Notes under the pieces: model-generated
Databases searched by the model: none
Seen by the model: only the letters and a program-made list of their open reading frames with translations
Told to the model about the DNA's origin: nothing
Position numbers and translations under genes: made by a program
In this document: piece after piece, positions 5,119 through 7,462 of the stretch
How positions within the stretch are numbered: position 1 is the stretch's first letter
How the letters are laid out: every line of letters starts with the position of its first letter
NCBI GenBank assembly: GCA_029865445.1
Contig: JAOUGY010000182.1
Location: 1-7,462 of the forward strand
Reading direction: 5' to 3'
DNA: 7,462 nt
Origin: Acidimicrobiia bacterium
GTDB lineage: Bacteria > Actinomycetota > Acidimicrobiia > Spongiisociales > ZC4RG35

Positions 5119-7133
5119 TCGGCCTGATCGGGACCGCCGCCATCGCCACCGGGGCGATCAGCGCCGTGTGGCTGGTGCTGAGGGCGGTCACTGCAGCCGG
5201 TGGCGACGAAGCGGCCGCCGCCGCCGACCTCGGAGCCCCGGCGAAGACCCTCTTGGCCTCATCGCTGCTGGCGATGGGCGCCCTCGAGGCGGCCATCGTC
5301 TTCAACGACTTCTCCATCGTCTACACCGCAAATCACCACTCGTCCACGACCCCTTTCCCCTTCGACCTGGCTTCGGCATGGGCGGCGCTCGAAGGTTCGA
5401 TCGTGCTCTGGGGGATGGTGCTCGCCATCTTCACGTGGTTCGTGGCCCGCGACCACCGGGCCAATCGCGACCGCCTGGCGGCCGGCGCCCTCGTCGCGAT
5501 GGGTGCGGTGGCCATCTTCTTCTTCGGGGTGATGGCCACCATCGCCAACCCCTTCGAGACCTGTGTCGAGGCAGGCACCAGATCGTGCCTCGAATCGAGC
5601 CCCGTGCCGCTGGTGGGCGCCCAGGGCCCAATCGACGGGGCTGGACCCAACGCCCTGCTCCAGAACCACCTGCTGATGGCGGTCCATCCGCCGCTTCTGT
5701 ACATCGGATACGTGGGGCTCACCGTGCCGTTTGCGTACGCCATGTCGGCGCTGGCACTCGGGTTGCCGGGTGCCCAGTGGTTGCGGCGATCTCAGCGCTG
5801 GACGGTGGTGGCATGGTCATTCTTGACACTGGGGATCGTCCTCGGGAGCTGGTGGGCCTACGAGGTCCTGAGCTGGGGTGGGTACTGGGCCTGGGACCCT
5901 GTGGAGAACGCCTCTTTCATGCCATGGCTCATCGCCACGGCCTTCATACACTCGGCCCTCGTCCAGCAACGCCGGGGCATGCTCCAGAGCTGGAACTTCG
6001 TCCTCGTGATAGGTGCGTTCGCCCTGACCATCCTCGGCACCTTCCTGACCCGCTCCGGCACGATCCAATCGGTCCACTCGTTCACCCAGGGTCCCATCGG
6101 CCCTGCGTTACTCGCCTTCCTGGCGATCGTGCTCACGGCGGGCTTCGGCCTGTTCGGCATGAGGGCACATCTGGTGGCTCAGCCCTCGCGGATGGAGACG
6201 TTGTCGAGCCGCGAGGGCTCGATTCTGTTCAACAACCTGGCCTTGACCGTCTACGCCACCGTGGTCGTGGTCGGAACGTTGTATCCGATCGTGTTGGAGG
6301 CGTTCTCGGGCGACCGGGTGCAGGTCGGAGCGCCGTTCTTCAACCGTCTCGCCGTCCCACTCAGTTTCGCGTTGTTGCTGGCGATGGGTGTCGGTCCGGT
6401 GATGCCGTGGCGTGTTGCCAAGCCGAGTCTCGTGTGGAAACGAATCCACGGCCCGCTACAAGTGGCACTCGTCTTGGCCGCCCTCACCGTCATCTTCGTC
6501 ACCCGGACCGGCTGGGTGGTGCTCGCCGTCACGCTATCGGCGTTCATCATCGCCGTCGCCCTCCGCCACGGCTTCGATCAGGCGCACCGAGGTGCCGCCC
6601 ACCGGTCGACGTCGATCTGGGCCGAAACCCGCCGGATGGTGAACGCCGATCCTGGATATTGGGGCGGCCAACTCAGCCACATCGGGGTGGCTCTGGTGGC
6701 CCTTGGGCTGGCGTTCGCCGGAAATCTCTCGGCACACACCGAGATCACCCTCGAGCCGGGTGAAACCGTGAGCTTCTCGGGGTACGAGATCAGCTACGAG
6801 GCTCCGTTCTCCAGGTCGGAGCCGAATCGGACCATCATCGGGGCGCGCCTGAACCTCGCCGTGAATGGTCGGTCGATCGGGACGGTCGAGCCGAGCCTCA
6901 ACGAGTTCTCCAACAGCGCCCAACTGATCGGGACGCCCGCCGTGTTCACTCGGCCCGGAGGCGACATCTACCTGACTCTGCGCACGATCCCGGATCCGGC
7001 GGCCCGTTTCACCCTCGACTCCTCTCCCCTCATGTGGACGGTCTGGCTGGGCGGGATCACAACTGCCGCCGGCGGGTTCATAGCCCGACGCTCGAAGCGC
7101 CAAGCCCGCGTCCGAGAGGTCGCCGGTGCCTGA
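5115..7133 (+). CDS. ccmF: Cytochrome c heme lyase subunit CcmF
   Basis: Large integral membrane protein that takes heme from CcmE and, with CcmH, attaches it to apocytochrome c. The 672 aa fit the usual 640-670. The WWD motif WGGYWAWDPVENASFMPWL is at 254-272. Four histidines match those reported for E. coli CcmF at 173, 261, 303 and 491 (recalled): H191 (in AVHPPLLYIGYV), H279 (in AFIHSAL), H321 (in SVHSF) and H522 (in QLSHIGVAL). The first and third are outer-face heme ligands, the second and fourth ligate the b-type heme. About a dozen or more hydrophobic segments precede a soluble outer-face domain (about 540-635), a last helix near 638-655 and a basic cytoplasmic end. The start is the ATG at 5115 in the ATGA overlap with ccmE, with a moderate GAGGG upstream. 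The 5028 extension would overlap ccmE and was rejected. NrfE is a close paralogue, but the ccm context decides. Confidence 0.97.
   Translation: MIGLIGTAAIATGAISAVWLVLRAVTAAGGDEAAAAADLGAPAKTLLASSLLAMGALEAAIVFNDFSIVYTANHHSSTTPFPFDLASAWAALEGSIVLWGMVLAIFTWFVARDHRANRDRLAAGALVAMGAVAIFFFGVMATIANPFETCVEAGTRSCLESSPVPLVGAQGPIDGAGPNALLQNHLLMAVHPPLLYIGYVGLTVPFAYAMSALALGLPGAQWLRRSQRWTVVAWSFLTLGIVLGSWWAYEVLSWGGYWAWDPVENASFMPWLIATAFIHSALVQQRRGMLQSWNFVLVIGAFALTILGTFLTRSGTIQSVHSFTQGPIGPALLAFLAIVLTAGFGLFGMRAHLVAQPSRMETLSSREGSILFNNLALTVYATVVVVGTLYPIVLEAFSGDRVQVGAPFFNRLAVPLSFALLLAMGVGPVMPWRVAKPSLVWKRIHGPLQVALVLAALTVIFVTRTGWVVLAVTLSAFIIAVALRHGFDQAHRGAAHRSTSIWAETRRMVNADPGYWGGQLSHIGVALVALGLAFAGNLSAHTEITLEPGETVSFSGYEISYEAPFSRSEPNRTIIGARLNLAVNGRSIGTVEPSLNEFSNSAQLIGTPAVFTRPGGDIYLTLRTIPDPAARFTLDSSPLMWTVWLGGITTAAGGFIARRSKRQARVREVAGA
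7114..7120 (+). promoter_or_regulatory. Shine-Dalgarno (GAGAGGT) for ccmH
   Basis: GAGAGGT lies five bases before the GTG at 7126 and selects that codon as the ccmH start, inside the end of ccmF. Confidence 0.6.
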
Positions 7134-7462
7134 CAACCTCGTCCATCGGCTCCGTGCAGGCGCCACGATCGCTCTGGCCGCATTCGTGGTCATCTCGGTC
7201 CTGGCCGCTCCCCCGCCTCCTGAGGACAGGGCCGAAGCGATCGGAAGCCTGATCCGGTGTCCCGTGTGTGCGGGCGAACCGATCGCCGACTCTCCCGCCG
7301 GCCTCGCCGAGGACATGATGTCCCTCGTGCGGGAAGGCGTCTCCGCCGGGCTCACCGATCAGGAGATCATCGACTCGGTGGTGGGCGCATACGGCGCCGA
7401 CGCCCAGGTTCTCGATCCCCCGTTCAACATGGAGACGGTGTGGTTGTGGCTCGTCCGCCCTT
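7126..7462 (+). CDS. ccmH: Cytochrome c maturation thiol oxidoreductase CcmH (C-terminus cut off by window edge)
   Basis: Outer-face thiol protein that works with CcmF in heme ligation, keeping or presenting the CXXCH cysteines of apocytochrome c in reduced form. It starts at GTG 7126, overlapping the ccmF stop by eight bases, and reads 112 codons to the window end. An N-terminal basic stretch and hydrophobic helix (about 11-28) act as signal or anchor. The family motif IRCPVCAG follows, with redox cysteines C45 and C48. Next come the helical signatures IADSPAGLAEDM and VREGVSAGLTDQEIIDSVV, and YGADAQVLDPP, which corresponds to the YG...PP end of the CcmH/NrfF domain. The final WLWLVRP looks like the start of the C-terminal membrane helix. 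The residue after CPVC is alanine where many CcmH have glutamine. No CcmG gene lies between ccmF and this gene. Whether the protein continues into a CcmI-like TPR region is beyond the window. Confidence 0.95.
   Translation, partial: MPDNLVHRLRAGATIALAAFVVISVLAAPPPPEDRAEAIGSLIRCPVCAGEPIADSPAGLAEDMMSLVREGVSAGLTDQEIIDSVVGAYGADAQVLDPPFNMETVWLWLVRP

Noticed and set aside
5168..6763. 531-codon plus-strand frame inside ccmF
   Set aside because: Although long, it is the +1 or +2 reading of ccmF, dominated by Arg, Gly, Pro and His, with no domain; the ccmF frame has the WWD motif and four heme histidines.
1..7462. tRNA, rRNA, CRISPR, insertion sequence or phage attachment site
   Set aside because: No clover-leaf, spaced direct repeats, transposase motifs or terminal inverted repeats were seen, and coding sequence covers nearly all of the window.

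Overview
The window is GC-rich, gene-dense bacterial DNA. It carries ten recognisable genes and almost no unexplained space. Two genes run off the ends: a response regulator on the left and ccmH on the right. Protein flavour, frequent GTG starts and apparent leaderless promoters (TANNNT hexamers just before start codons, no Shine-Dalgarno) suggest a high-GC actinobacterial lineage, perhaps a deep-branching one such as Acidimicrobiia. This is an inference; Chloroflexota or Deinococcota are not excluded. It is of interest because most well-studied Actinobacteria mature cytochrome c with System II (ResB/ResC), whereas this window encodes System I (Ccm).

Layout. (1) 1-594, minus: OmpR/PhoB-type response regulator, lacking about the last 30 residues at the window edge. 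(2) 598-746: divergent intergenic region with a -10-like hexamer facing each way and a perfect 10-bp palindrome. (3) 747-1415, plus: family 1 uracil-DNA glycosylase (ung). (4) 1419-2519, minus: Rieske non-heme iron oxygenase alpha subunit, convergent with ung across a 3-bp gap. (5) 2520-2587: 68-bp divergent promoter region. (6) 2588 to the right end, plus: a cytochrome c maturation operon, ccmA-ccmB-ccmC-ccmD-ccmE-ccmF-ccmH, in which each gene overlaps the next by 1 to 8 bases.

How the genes work together. In System I, CcmC presents heme to the periplasmic (outer-face) chaperone CcmE, which binds it covalently through a histidine (H119 here). CcmD helps assemble the CcmC-CcmE complex. The CcmAB ATPase releases holo-CcmE. 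CcmF, with CcmH, ligates the heme to the CXXCH motif of apocytochrome c. All these parts are visible with their key residues. CcmG, the thioredoxin-like reductant that usually sits between ccmF and ccmH, is absent from that place. The response regulator, ung and Rieske genes show no obvious functional link to the ccm operon. I see no mobile element, RNA gene or CRISPR array. I found no convincing wholly new system; the points most worth a second look are the atypical CcmA ATPase motifs, the missing ccmG, the glutamate-bridged Rieske enzyme and the leaderless-promoter pattern.
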